This document shows positions 51,859 to 60,003 of a stretch of 64,000 bases of DNA, in pieces (position 1 is the first letter of the stretch; each line of letters opens with the position of its first letter). The position numbers and the translations under genes are program-made. Source of the DNA: Symsagittifera roscoffensis (Eukaryota; Xenacoelomorpha; Acoela; Convolutidae); the NCBI RefSeq assembly GCF_963678635.1, contig NC_087065.1:7523209-7587208 (forward strand), given 5' to 3'. A model generated the notes under the pieces. The model was not told the DNA's origin. It saw nothing but the letters and a program-made list of their open reading frames with translations, and made no database searches.

Positions 51859-54800
51859 TCAGCCTATACTTAAGTAATATTTCTTATGTAGATATACTTG
51901 TATGTTCGTATCAGAGAATATCACGTGTACAAGCGCGTACAATTCCCGAGGATGCAGTCTTCCTCTGTTTGGATCGTACACTGGAAGCGAGAGCTCCTTC
52001 ACGTCCATTTCGACAAGGAAATCCCTCAGCCTCGTCAAAGACAAGACTAGGTTCTCTGGGTCCACGTGCTGCTTCTCCGTCGCCCTCGTTACCAAGAAGC
52101 ACAAGTATTTTCCCGGTATCTGCGACGCCGCCGGAGGTAAGGCTGCCACGCCCCCTATCCCTGGTCTTTGCTTCCAAAGGAATTCCACGTTTTTGTATTC
52201 TCTCTTAAAATCTGCCGCTAATGCTGTCCTAAAACTCATGTCTGCGGTGATTGCTATCGCACATGTTCTGTTTGTGAGTATGAAATCACTGTCTGTTAGT
52301 ATTATGTTACTTGAATATTCGTTTGGTAAGTTAAAATATGACTCAACTACCCTGCCTATGTCAGGTTTCTTAGGCTCTTCGCCTGTTTCTGCTTCTAAGT
52401 CTCCTGTTTCTCTTGCTATTCTTAATTTTTTTATTATCAAGTTTTCAGTGTGGGTAAGTCCTACCCCCACTCCCCGGACAAAAATATCCATCGACGTCCC
52501 CGTCGATCGCATACCGGGTATCAAGTTAAGGTTAGAAGCTGGAATGAGTAGTCGTCCTTCCTGGGCAGCCCAGGAAGGATCATCTCGTTCGGTCTTGATG
52601 TATTTCATGCTTTCACGATCTACGTCTTGAATCGTGACACTGGTCTCCTCAGGATCCGAGGTCGTTTCATTTAGCCACTCTAAGACACGCAGGTTCGTCA
52701 AGTCTTGTTCGTAAGACTGCTGTTGCTCGTCGTCGAATTCTACCTCGGTTTTTGACCAGTCGTCAACCCACTCATCGTCGTGATCTTCGACTATGTCAAT
52801 GTCTTGTGACACTGTTATTTCCTCTAGACCCACTACTTCCTCCACTATCTTCTTTAGATCTATCCTATCCACTACAAAGTCGTCACCGTAAGGATTGTAT
52901 TTCTTTCTTGGTCTCATCCCATCCTTCTGAAGAGTCTGTATGGTGAACGGAAGATCCGGTTCCAAGTTCTTGGGAACCTCTATCTGTTCGGGATCCTGCC
53001 AATCTTCCTCTGCGTAGGGTAAGGTTTCATCGTCCGCTTCGATCTGTTCGTTTGGATCCAGGTCCAGCGGTGTATCCGTACCTTCCTCTACGACTTCCTT
53101 TCCATCGTTCTTCTCCCTGGTGCCTTTTTCATTGACCTCACAAGCAGGATCCATCATTAGATAATCCCCTTCTTCCATGTCTGCAGGTATACACCAGTCT
53201 TCAGTCGATGGATTGTGTGGCTTTATATTCTCGTAGTGGGCGGCTCGGCCAGTACTCAGTCTATTAAAGCGTCCCTCTTGATGCACCTCTGTAATCATGA
53301 AGGGTCCCCTCCATTTTTTTAGGAGCTTTTTTGTCCCTTTCGGTGGTATAACGTTCTGGAATACCCATACGTAGTCTCCCACCGAGTAAGCCTTTGCACC
53401 AGCTGCTTTCTTGTCGAATTTTTTCCTCTGCCTTGCCTGTGCCTGCTGATTGTTTCGTCTACACAAATCGTTCAGCTCCTGTTGGCGTCTGATCATATCC
53501 CTCACGTAAACCTGTGGGGACGTTTTCTTTCCCTCATATTCTGGGTAGAAGAAGGTTAAGGGTAAAGACTTTTCGTGTCCAGTTAGCATCATGTGTGGAC
53601 TGACTCCAGTGGTGGAGTGTTGCGTGCTGTTATATGCTCCCATCACCTGTGGAAGGTATCTGTCCCAATCGGTCATGTACCTGGAACAATATACTCTCAG
53701 CATCGACACTAACGTCCTGTTCTGTCTTTCCACTAAGCCATTCGTCTGAGGGTGGTATGTCGTGGAGTGAGCCTGAGCGACCTGTGAGCGTCTCATAAGC
53801 TCTTTCGTAAGCTCTCCTACGAAAGCTGTTCCATTATCCGATTGAAACGTCATCGGACAACCACGTCTTGCTATCCACGTATTGATCAGGTGGTCGCATG
53901 TCTCTTCCGCCGAGGCAGTTATGCAGGGCACGGCCTCTGCATACTTCGTGAAATGATCTATCATGACCAGCACCTGATTATAACCATTGTCTGTCATGCA
54001 TATCTTTTGGTGATCTATTTGCACCACCTCGTTGAATTCAGACGACTCGATCGATTGTAAAGGAAGTCGCAACTTCCTTGGATCCTTGACCTGTTGGCAT
54101 GACAGACATGCTGTTACCCATTTCTCGCATGCCTTTTTCATCCCAGGCCACTCAAAGCGCTTCAGGATCCTCTGATATACTTTGTCGATCCCCTGATGGC
54201 CCATCTGATCATGTGACCTGAATAATAGTTCTGTCTGATAGAGTTGCGGTAACACTATCGCGTTATACTTGTATAGGACTCTGTCTTCTTCTCTTCTTTT
54301 GCAAGCCACGATCCCGTCCTTGTTCAAATATAACCTCCCTTCCTTCTGCATGAAGTATTGTCTCAGGATGCGATAACTATCTTCCTCGAGGTCCCCTTTA
54401 TCCGGAGAACCATTCTCGATCCACCTTTTCAGGTTGCTTGTCATGCGATCATTTCTCTGCGCTCTTAGAAGGTCCGAGAGTCTGTATCTTGCCTTCAAGT
54501 ATGTCTTCATGAGCCTCATCTGACTATTCAGCTCGTTGGGCTGATGTGTGTCTTCTTCCATCTTAACGCACCAAATCTTCGCCAACGGTTGTGTTTCTTG
54601 TTCAAATGGCTGAAGATCAGTCCTGACTATCTCTTTCTGCGGCAACAGGCTTATCGAACGTTTCGATACCGCTATCGTTTCTAAGTCATCTGCTGCGTTG
54701 TCAAAGACTCTTTCGCTTGGTATTAGGTAGCGATCACTGTCAGGATCCTGGTACACCTCTCTGTCCAGGTCCCTTGCCCGAGTTTCCACTAGTAGCGTGT

Positions 54801-55983
54801 GTATCGCTAGTTCTGACAGTTCCGATCCCGAGCTCGAATTCCTGTCTGAATAGGTGTCCATTCCTGAGCTTCCTGAATTATCCGCCGTCGAAGAGGTTGT
54901 GCTGGAGACTGCACGCTCCTCCAGATCATGTCTGTGCTTTCTTTGCATCCATCTGAACTCCCCTGACAAAACCTTTTGCTCTAGGTCCTGTTTCTCATCA
55001 AGAATTTCCTCGTCTATCTCAGACTCCCCGGACAAATTTCCTTGTCCCGGGTGTTGATCTTGTGATCGCTGGTTCTTCTCATCATCCGTCTCCCCGGACA
55101 AATAGTCCTGCAGCAGATTTTGTTCTACCTCTTCACCCCCTTTATCCCAGTCCACAAAGGTGACGGTTTTCTTTCGCTTGCTGCTCCCCTGTTCTTTCTG
55201 TCCGTAAGATGTACTGGTTAAAATCTCTTGGGGTATTGAGGATACTAGTTGCTGAACTATTTTCCTACAATCCCTCTCGTTCTTTTCGTGCTGTCGTCTG
55301 GACGGCATGATCTTCAACTTCTCACTGACTGTTAGCGATGCCACTGCTGCTGTCCACTCGGGGTCATCTCTGGTCACTTCTCTTTCTAACAATCCACCCA
55401 GCATCCGCATCACTTGTGGTGTGACTTGCACCGTTTTATCCAATGATGAGAGGCTGTTTATATTCATGCGAGAGAGTTCTTGCTGGACCAGGTTCGAGCG
55501 CAGCAACAAATCCAAGGGGACAGGGTCCTCCTTGGACAGGATCTTTATCTCGGCTGCTTTCTCTACAGGTAACTCAGGGTGCCCTGGAATTGGATGTCCA
55601 GACTTATCCAACCATCTCGTTAAGGGAAGCGCTTCATAAGTTTCTTTGTCCAGAAACGAGAATCCCTCCTTTATTTCCGCCTGATTGGCCTGCTTCTGCT
55701 CCAATCTTTCATAGAACTCAGTTTTCTTGCTGAGGCTATCAGCATTCTGGTGTTTATCACGCATCCTATGTTCGATTATCATATGGTAGCCATCCAGTCT
55801 TACTATCCATCTACCAATATAACTCTGATCCATCGAGTAGGTCTTCAACCAGGATAACGCTCTGTTGTCCACGCGTAACTTGAAGGGAGCGCTCACCAAG
55901 TATGCACGGTACTTCTCCACGAAGGTGACTACTGCAAACATTTCTGCTTTTGGTGCGCCATATTTCATCTCTCTCTGTGTCAC
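51859..55983 (-). CDS. pol: Gypsy Pol: RNase H end, long insert, integrase and a C-terminal macro-like domain
   Basis: A 1,374-residue frame. It opens with the second half of RNase H, then an acidic, Ser-rich insert of about 400 residues with repeated LSGE motifs. The integrase follows: HHCC zinc region, D657, D716 and E752 (35 between the last two), then a C-terminal part with a chain around VGDYVWVFQ. After about 300 acidic residues comes a segment (1226-1374) with macro-domain features: FILT after a first strand, a helix AADFKREY, GGVAAL, YLCFLVTRATEKQ, the helix LTRLRDFLVEMDVKELSLPV and a last strand NIQVYLH. The typical Gly-rich active-site loops of TARG1/Poa1-type macro domains are altered (SFRTALA and DPNRGRL). 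The frame continues from the RT ORF after a +1 change near 55975. Confidence 0.9.
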   Translation of the reverse strand: MTQREMKYGAPKAEMFAVVTFVEKYRAYLVSAPFKLRVDNRALSWLKTYSMDQSYIGRWIVRLDGYHMIIEHRMRDKHQNADSLSKKTEFYERLEQKQANQAEIKEGFSFLDKETYEALPLTRWLDKSGHPIPGHPELPVEKAAEIKILSKEDPVPLDLLLRSNLVQQELSRMNINSLSSLDKTVQVTPQVMRMLGGLLEREVTRDDPEWTAAVASLTVSEKLKIMPSRRQHEKNERDCRKIVQQLVSSIPQEILTSTSYGQKEQGSSKRKKTVTFVDWDKGGEEVEQNLLQDYLSGETDDEKNQRSQDQHPGQGNLSGESEIDEEILDEKQDLEQKVLSGEFRWMQRKHRHDLEERAVSSTTSSTADNSGSSGMDTYSDRNSSSGSELSELAIHTLLVETRARDLDREVYQDPDSDRYLIPSERVFDNAADDLETIAVSKRSISLLPQKEIVRTDLQPFEQETQPLAKIWCVKMEEDTHQPNELNSQMRLMKTYLKARYRLSDLLRAQRNDRMTSNLKRWIENGSPDKGDLEEDSYRILRQYFMQKEGRLYLNKDGIVACKRREEDRVLYKYNAIVLPQLYQTELLFRSHDQMGHQGIDKVYQRILKRFEWPGMKKACEKWVTACLSCQQVKDPRKLRLPLQSIESSEFNEVVQIDHQKICMTDNGYNQVLVMIDHFTKYAEAVPCITASAEETCDHLINTWIARRGCPMTFQSDNGTAFVGELTKELMRRSQVAQAHSTTYHPQTNGLVERQNRTLVSMLRVYCSRYMTDWDRYLPQVMGAYNSTQHSTTGVSPHMMLTGHEKSLPLTFFYPEYEGKKTSPQVYVRDMIRRQQELNDLCRRNNQQAQARQRKKFDKKAAGAKAYSVGDYVWVFQNVIPPKGTKKLLKKWRGPFMITEVHQEGRFNRLSTGRAAHYENIKPHNPSTEDWCIPADMEEGDYLMMDPACEVNEKGTREKNDGKEVVEEGTDTPLDLDPNEQIEADDETLPYAEEDWQDPEQIEVPKNLEPDLPFTIQTLQKDGMRPRKKYNPYGDDFVVDRIDLKKIVEEVVGLEEITVSQDIDIVEDHDDEWVDDWSKTEVEFDDEQQQSYEQDLTNLRVLEWLNETTSDPEETSVTIQDVDRESMKYIKTERDDPSWAAQEGRLLIPASNLNLIPGMRSTGTSMDIFVRGVGVGLTHTENLIIKKLRIARETGDLEAETGEEPKKPDIGRVVESYFNLPNEYSSNIILTDSDFILTNRTCAIAITADMSFRTALAADFKREYKNVEFLWKQRPGIGGVAALPPAASQIPGKYLCFLVTRATEKQHVDPENLVLSLTRLRDFLVEMDVKELSLPVYDPNRGRLHPRELYALVHVIFSDTNIQVYLHKKYYLSIG
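51862..52308 (-). CDS. Macro-like (ADP-ribose-binding fold) domain at the Pol C-terminus
   Basis: This sub-region (residues 1226-1374) matches the TARG1/ALC1/Poa1 branch of macro domains in order and spacing of elements. An Ala-rich helix after the loop, a GGVA strand, a Tyr/Phe-Leu-Val-Thr strand followed by a charged loop, a long amphipathic helix, a second Leu-Pro loop, and a final FSDTNIQVY strand all line up by eye. In family members a conserved Lys after the LxT strand and an Asp in a GCGLD loop remove ADP-ribose. Here the LVT strand is followed by Arg, and the GCGLD loop is absent, so binding rather than hydrolysis is likelier. Fold assignment is from pattern recognition only. Confidence 0.65.
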
Positions 55984-57589
55984 TCAAGACTTTGCTGCCG
56001 TATGCAATGGGACGGAGAACTGTTCTTCCGTTCCATTCTTGCTCTTGATGCAAGATTCCTGAGATGGCCACCACCGATGCGTCTGTGTCGAGAACATACA
56101 TGCCCTTTTCTGTAGGCATGCCCAGCACTGACGCTTCGCACAGTTCCCGCTTTATGTTCTCGAAAGCAACCTGTGCCTCATCGTTCCATTCGAACTTTTT
56201 CCCTTTGTTGCGCATCAGCTTCTGCATCGGGTACACCTTGTCCGCATATCCTTTTATGAATTCTTGGTAGTAATTGGCAAACCCTAGGAAGCTCAGGAGC
56301 TGTGTGTCCGTTCTGGGGGCTTTCCATGTCAACACTGCTTCCACTGCTTCCGGGTCCGGCCTCACACCATGCCTATCCACCATTCTTCCTAGGTACTTAA
56401 TCGAGTCCCTAAGGATTTCACATTTCGATGGTTTGCACTTTAATCCTGCTCTTTTCATGCATCCAAAGACCTCATCGAGCCTATCAATGTGGTCTTCCAG
56501 GGTCGGTGTCGCTATGACTACGTCATCCACGTAACACATCACTAGATTCCCGTACTTCTTGGTCACTCTCGTCAAAGCCTGAGCCATCAGTCTTTGGAAA
56601 GTGGCCGTTGCATTGCACAAGCCGAAGGGCATCCTCTTCCACTGGTACAATCCCAACTCGCACGCGAATCCGGTCTTCTCTCTGTCCTTCTTTCGCAGAG
56701 GGACCTGCCAGAAGGCAGAACCTAAGTCCAATGTGGTGAAGAACTTGGCATCACCAAGCTTAGATAGGCTCTCGTCTATTCGCGGTATCGGGTATGCTTT
56801 TTTTATCGTTACCGCGTTCAAGTAACGAAAGTCGCAACAAAATCTAAGCTGCCCCCCTTCCTTTTTCGCCATTACTACTCCGCAAGCCCATGGCAATTTC
56901 GAAGGTTCTATCATGTCGTATTCAAGCAACATTTCTTTTTCCGCTCGGCACGCTTCCGATTTGTGTGGCGTCATTCGCCTTGCGCCTTCCCTATGGGGAA
57001 CGGCGCCCTCTTCTAGTTCGATTTCGTGTTCGACGAAATTACAGCAACCGATATCCGCCTTATGTTTTGAAAATACATCTGCGTTCCGATTTAGGAGGTC
57101 CCGCAATTTTTCGAAATCTCCCTCACCTATTTTCCCTTTTAAATGTTCTATCTCTGGCAAAACCGGTTTGTCAGATTCTAGTTCATATGACGAGGGGCGT
57201 TCCGGAAAATTCGAGCAGCTTGATAAGCCGTCGTCCGTTTCGGATTTCATTGAAAACAATTTATGAATAGATTTTAATTCATTAATCCTCTTTAAAGTTT
57301 TATCTTTATTGGCATGATAAGGACAGTCTTTCACACTATATTTCTTCAAGTTTTGTGTCTCCTCATAGTCGGTCCTCATCGGCAAAGCGTAGCCAAGCTT
57401 CTTTCCACGCTGGATTGAAACCGTGGTGTCCAGTGTGTTCAACAACACACTGACACACAGTCCGTTTCGCGTTACCGAGAAGCTCCGGCCTAAAATCACC
57501 GAACTCTGACTATTTGGATTCGGTACTAAGCAAACCTGTTTACCATCACTTAACGAGTTCAAATTTCTCATTCTAAAAATTGCTACCAC
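55811..57589 (-). CDS. pol: Gypsy reverse transcriptase and start of RNase H
   Basis: A 592-residue frame. RT is complete, with the catalytic YVDD at residues 353-356 (plus 56522-56533), TLDLGSAFWQVPL upstream and FLGFANYYQEFI downstream. The RNase H start is present (LDTDAS with its first catalytic Asp). The frame leaves RNase H near 55975 at a GAGAGAGA run, and the remainder is encoded by the following ORF, pointing to a 1-nt slip or indel. The upstream join from the protease frame is at an AAAA|TAA sequence near 57610. Confidence 0.92.
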   Translation of the reverse strand: MVAIFRMRNLNSLSDGKQVCLVPNPNSQSSVILGRSFSVTRNGLCVSVLLNTLDTTVSIQRGKKLGYALPMRTDYEETQNLKKYSVKDCPYHANKDKTLKRINELKSIHKLFSMKSETDDGLSSCSNFPERPSSYELESDKPVLPEIEHLKGKIGEGDFEKLRDLLNRNADVFSKHKADIGCCNFVEHEIELEEGAVPHREGARRMTPHKSEACRAEKEMLLEYDMIEPSKLPWACGVVMAKKEGGQLRFCCDFRYLNAVTIKKAYPIPRIDESLSKLGDAKFFTTLDLGSAFWQVPLRKKDREKTGFACELGLYQWKRMPFGLCNATATFQRLMAQALTRVTKKYGNLVMCYVDDVVIATPTLEDHIDRLDEVFGCMKRAGLKCKPSKCEILRDSIKYLGRMVDRHGVRPDPEAVEAVLTWKAPRTDTQLLSFLGFANYYQEFIKGYADKVYPMQKLMRNKGKKFEWNDEAQVAFENIKRELCEASVLGMPTEKGMYVLDTDASVVAISGILHQEQEWNGRTVLRPIAYGSKVLSDTERDEIWRTKSRNVCSSHLRGEVPCILGERSLQVTRGQQSVILVEDLLDGSELYW

Positions 57590-57609
57590 AGCTTGTCCTG
57601 GTTGTAATT

Positions 57610-57867
57610 TTATTTTCTATCCAAGAAAATTGGTACCTTGTTTTCGTCTGTTATTATGCTATTAATTGGTCTCTTAACATAATTTCGGTCCGGGTTTCTA
57701 ATCCGTATCAGACCGTTGTTCAAGTCAATCATCACGTCAAAATTCCTGACAAAATTTCTGCCCAAGATGAATTGGTCGGCGTCGTCCAGATTCTCTACCA
57801 CCAGGAAGCTCATCCAAAGATCCCGTCCTCCCATGTGGAGGACCGTTATTGGTGTTCTTCCGGCCAC
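57610..57867 (-). CDS. Gypsy protease, C-terminal half
   Basis: It continues in the frame of the preceding ORF after a single TGA (57880-57882). It encodes the later strands of the aspartic protease with FILGRNFVRNFDVMID, the ILGR-type motif that follows the active site in Gypsy proteases. It ends at AAA TAA, where a -1 move would enter the RT frame. Confidence 0.7.
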   Translation of the reverse strand: MAGRTPITVLHMGGRDLWMSFLVVENLDDADQFILGRNFVRNFDVMIDLNNGLIRIRNPDRNYVKRPINSIITDENKVPIFLDRK

Positions 57868-57879
57868 GTAGATAGCTCC

Positions 57880-59082
57880 TCAATTGGCGGCGGCCAGTCG
57901 GAGATTCGTTGGAATTAGATCTTCCCGCGTGAAGCCCATTCTTTCCCAAGTTTTTATCGGCATCACACTCACTACCGCTCCTGTGTCCAGAAGCCCTGTG
58001 ACTCCGAGTTTTGTTCCGTTGGTGTCGAGCAGATGTGCGGTCACATCTGCTTCATACCCAATGTGTACTGCGTCTTGTTCCATCATGGCGTCATGGCCTA
58101 TCCTGCGGACCTTGAGTTCCTCTTCTCCCAAATAGATCTGCCCCATTTGGTCATCATCTGTTGTTACATAAGTCCTGGTGTAGATACTGATTCCATCCAC
58201 GTTCAGCATTACTTGATACGGCCCATAGACCTCTAGGTAGCGTCCATGAAGTTTCATCATGCGAGCGCCACCCGTCGTTAGTAGTACTCGCACAGCTCTC
58301 GACTCGGTGCGTGGCTCCACCTGCCTCAGATAATCTGCATATGTGTCCAAATGCATCAAAGTGAACTCGGATGGTTCACTCAGATTTCTGATCACCTGAT
58401 GTCCAGCCACTGAGATTATCGACTGTATCTTGCTTCCTTGCGGCACCATGCCGAACCTCTGACCGGAGATCACATTAGGCTTCATGCTCAAGCTGCTTGG
58501 TGCTTTAGTTTCCTCGAACTCCGTTGCTTCGAAGGTATTCAGTTGCTCCTGATGTTTTTCATTCTCCAGTTCAAGTTTCACTTTTTGTTCGATCTCTTTC
58601 GTTACTAGTTCCTGCTGCACTCTATTTAGAGCATCCCTCGCGGCTGCCTTATAATCGATCTTGAAGTCGTGAGCCGCAGTTGCTGGTTCCGGCTCACGTG
58701 CCTCCTCTGTTACCGCTTGCATTTTCTTTGCCGCCAGCTCTTGAGGTTTATCCTTTCTGCGTGCCTCTGCTTCACTCAAAAGTCGAGCCTTGCTGGCTTT
58801 CACTCCTGACAAAGCTTCTTCATGTCTTGGATGCTTAATGTCTGCCACTGCATCCCAGAATTGCGGACAATCTGATTTAAAATGACCTTCCAAGTTGCAA
58901 AAGAAACACCTCGGGCCGAATTTCGCAATTACTCCTCTCATGAAATCCTCATGGTCCAACTCTGACGCATCTTCGTCCTCGAGGCTAAAGCCTATTGCTT
59001 TCATGCCTCGTTTGTAAGCTGGGCATGCTGACACATGATGGTCCGTTGAACTGCAATTAGCACAAGAGCGTCTCTTGTCCAT
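57880..59082 (-). CDS. gag: Gypsy nucleocapsid zinc knuckles and protease N-terminal half
   Basis: The frame is open from just after the TAA at 59179. It has two CX2CX4HX4C knuckles (CANCSSTDHHVSAC near the start and CFFCNLEGHFKSDC about 45 residues later), a Lys/Glu-rich coiled-coil-like region, and the protease active site LLDTGAVVS near its end. The TGA at 57880 falls inside the protease fold. The stop is compatible with a CGA-to-TGA change. Confidence 0.85.
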   Translation of the reverse strand: MDKRRSCANCSSTDHHVSACPAYKRGMKAIGFSLEDEDASELDHEDFMRGVIAKFGPRCFFCNLEGHFKSDCPQFWDAVADIKHPRHEEALSGVKASKARLLSEAEARRKDKPQELAAKKMQAVTEEAREPEPATAAHDFKIDYKAAARDALNRVQQELVTKEIEQKVKLELENEKHQEQLNTFEATEFEETKAPSSLSMKPNVISGQRFGMVPQGSKIQSIISVAGHQVIRNLSEPSEFTLMHLDTYADYLRQVEPRTESRAVRVLLTTGGARMMKLHGRYLEVYGPYQVMLNVDGISIYTRTYVTTDDDQMGQIYLGEEELKVRRIGHDAMMEQDAVHIGYEADVTAHLLDTNGTKLGVTGLLDTGAVVSVMPIKTWERMGFTREDLIPTNLRLAAAN

Positions 59083-59178
59083 ATCATCCCTCGGTTTGTA
59101 CCAATTGTTCCCTTGGTTTGCTGGTCCGTTGTTAAAATTGCCATAATTGTTCTTGTAATATCCAGATCCCGAAGGAGG

Positions 59179-59835
59179 TTACAACAAAAGATACTCTTTT
59201 GATTTGAGCCTCAACTCCTCCGGTGTTGGCGCATTGGTTGATAGTGGTGTGTAATGCGTTGCTAGCATCGTACGAAGTTCATCATTCTTCACACCATCGA
59301 TAAATTTCGAGGCTACGGCCAAGTTCATCCTTCGGTTTGACTCGTTCGGTTGGCTGCGTCTCCTCAGCATTTCCAAATCATCGAGAAACTTGTCTATCGT
59401 TTCATCTTCTCGTTGCCTCCGTTTCTCGAAGCGCATCATCACCTGGTGCCCCTGCACCCCTGATCCAAAACGGTTTAACAAGATTTCGAAGATTTTCTCA
59501 GCAGTGTCACGTTGATATTGCTTCTTGGCCATGACACAGTTCAGGGCTGTCCCTTCTAAGTTGCTGGTGAGCGCGCTGCATTCCTGTCTCTCCGACAAGT
59601 CCTCTTCCTCGAAATGCAGCTTCATTACCTCTATCCAGGTATCAATACAGCCATCAGATTCATCTTTGTAGCATCTTAGTTTCTTAAAGACTCTTCTGGA
59701 CTTCTCACTGCGTTCATTGGTTCTGGATAACCTTGTCAGGAATGTCTCCAAAGACCTGTTTAGGGGTTCAAATGCTGTGGCTATTGCCGTAGCATCTCTT
59801 GAGTGTCCCGCTTGAGTGTCCTCACACCTCGCCAA
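59179..59835 (-). CDS. gag: Gypsy Gag capsid domain
   Basis: It encodes the retrotransposon-gag capsid region: CIDTWIEVMKLHF, LEGTALNCV, the basic segment MMRFEKRRQRED and the helix ETIDKFLDDLEMLRRR, in the usual order. It is in frame with the ORF upstream (TGA at 60004-60006) and with the zinc-knuckle ORF downstream (TAA at 59179-59181), so capsid, nucleocapsid and protease were one frame cut by stops. Confidence 0.85.
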   Translation of the reverse strand: MARCEDTQAGHSRDATAIATAFEPLNRSLETFLTRLSRTNERSEKSRRVFKKLRCYKDESDGCIDTWIEVMKLHFEEEDLSERQECSALTSNLEGTALNCVMAKKQYQRDTAEKIFEILLNRFGSGVQGHQVMMRFEKRRQREDETIDKFLDDLEMLRRRSQPNESNRRMNLAVASKFIDGVKNDELRTMLATHYTPLSTNAPTPEELRLKSKEYLLL

Positions 59836-60003
59836 AGGCTCTGTATGCGGTGCATCCCTGCAATCCGATTCGCCGTGAGTGTTTCCCTCTTGGCCTACAT
59901 GACTCCTCCTCGGGCTTGCATGCCCCCTGTTGCCGGAATCACTTCTCCCAGTCGCATGTGTGCCTTGCGTTGGTCGTTCGTTAGAGGTTTGTCTGTTCCC
60001 CGT

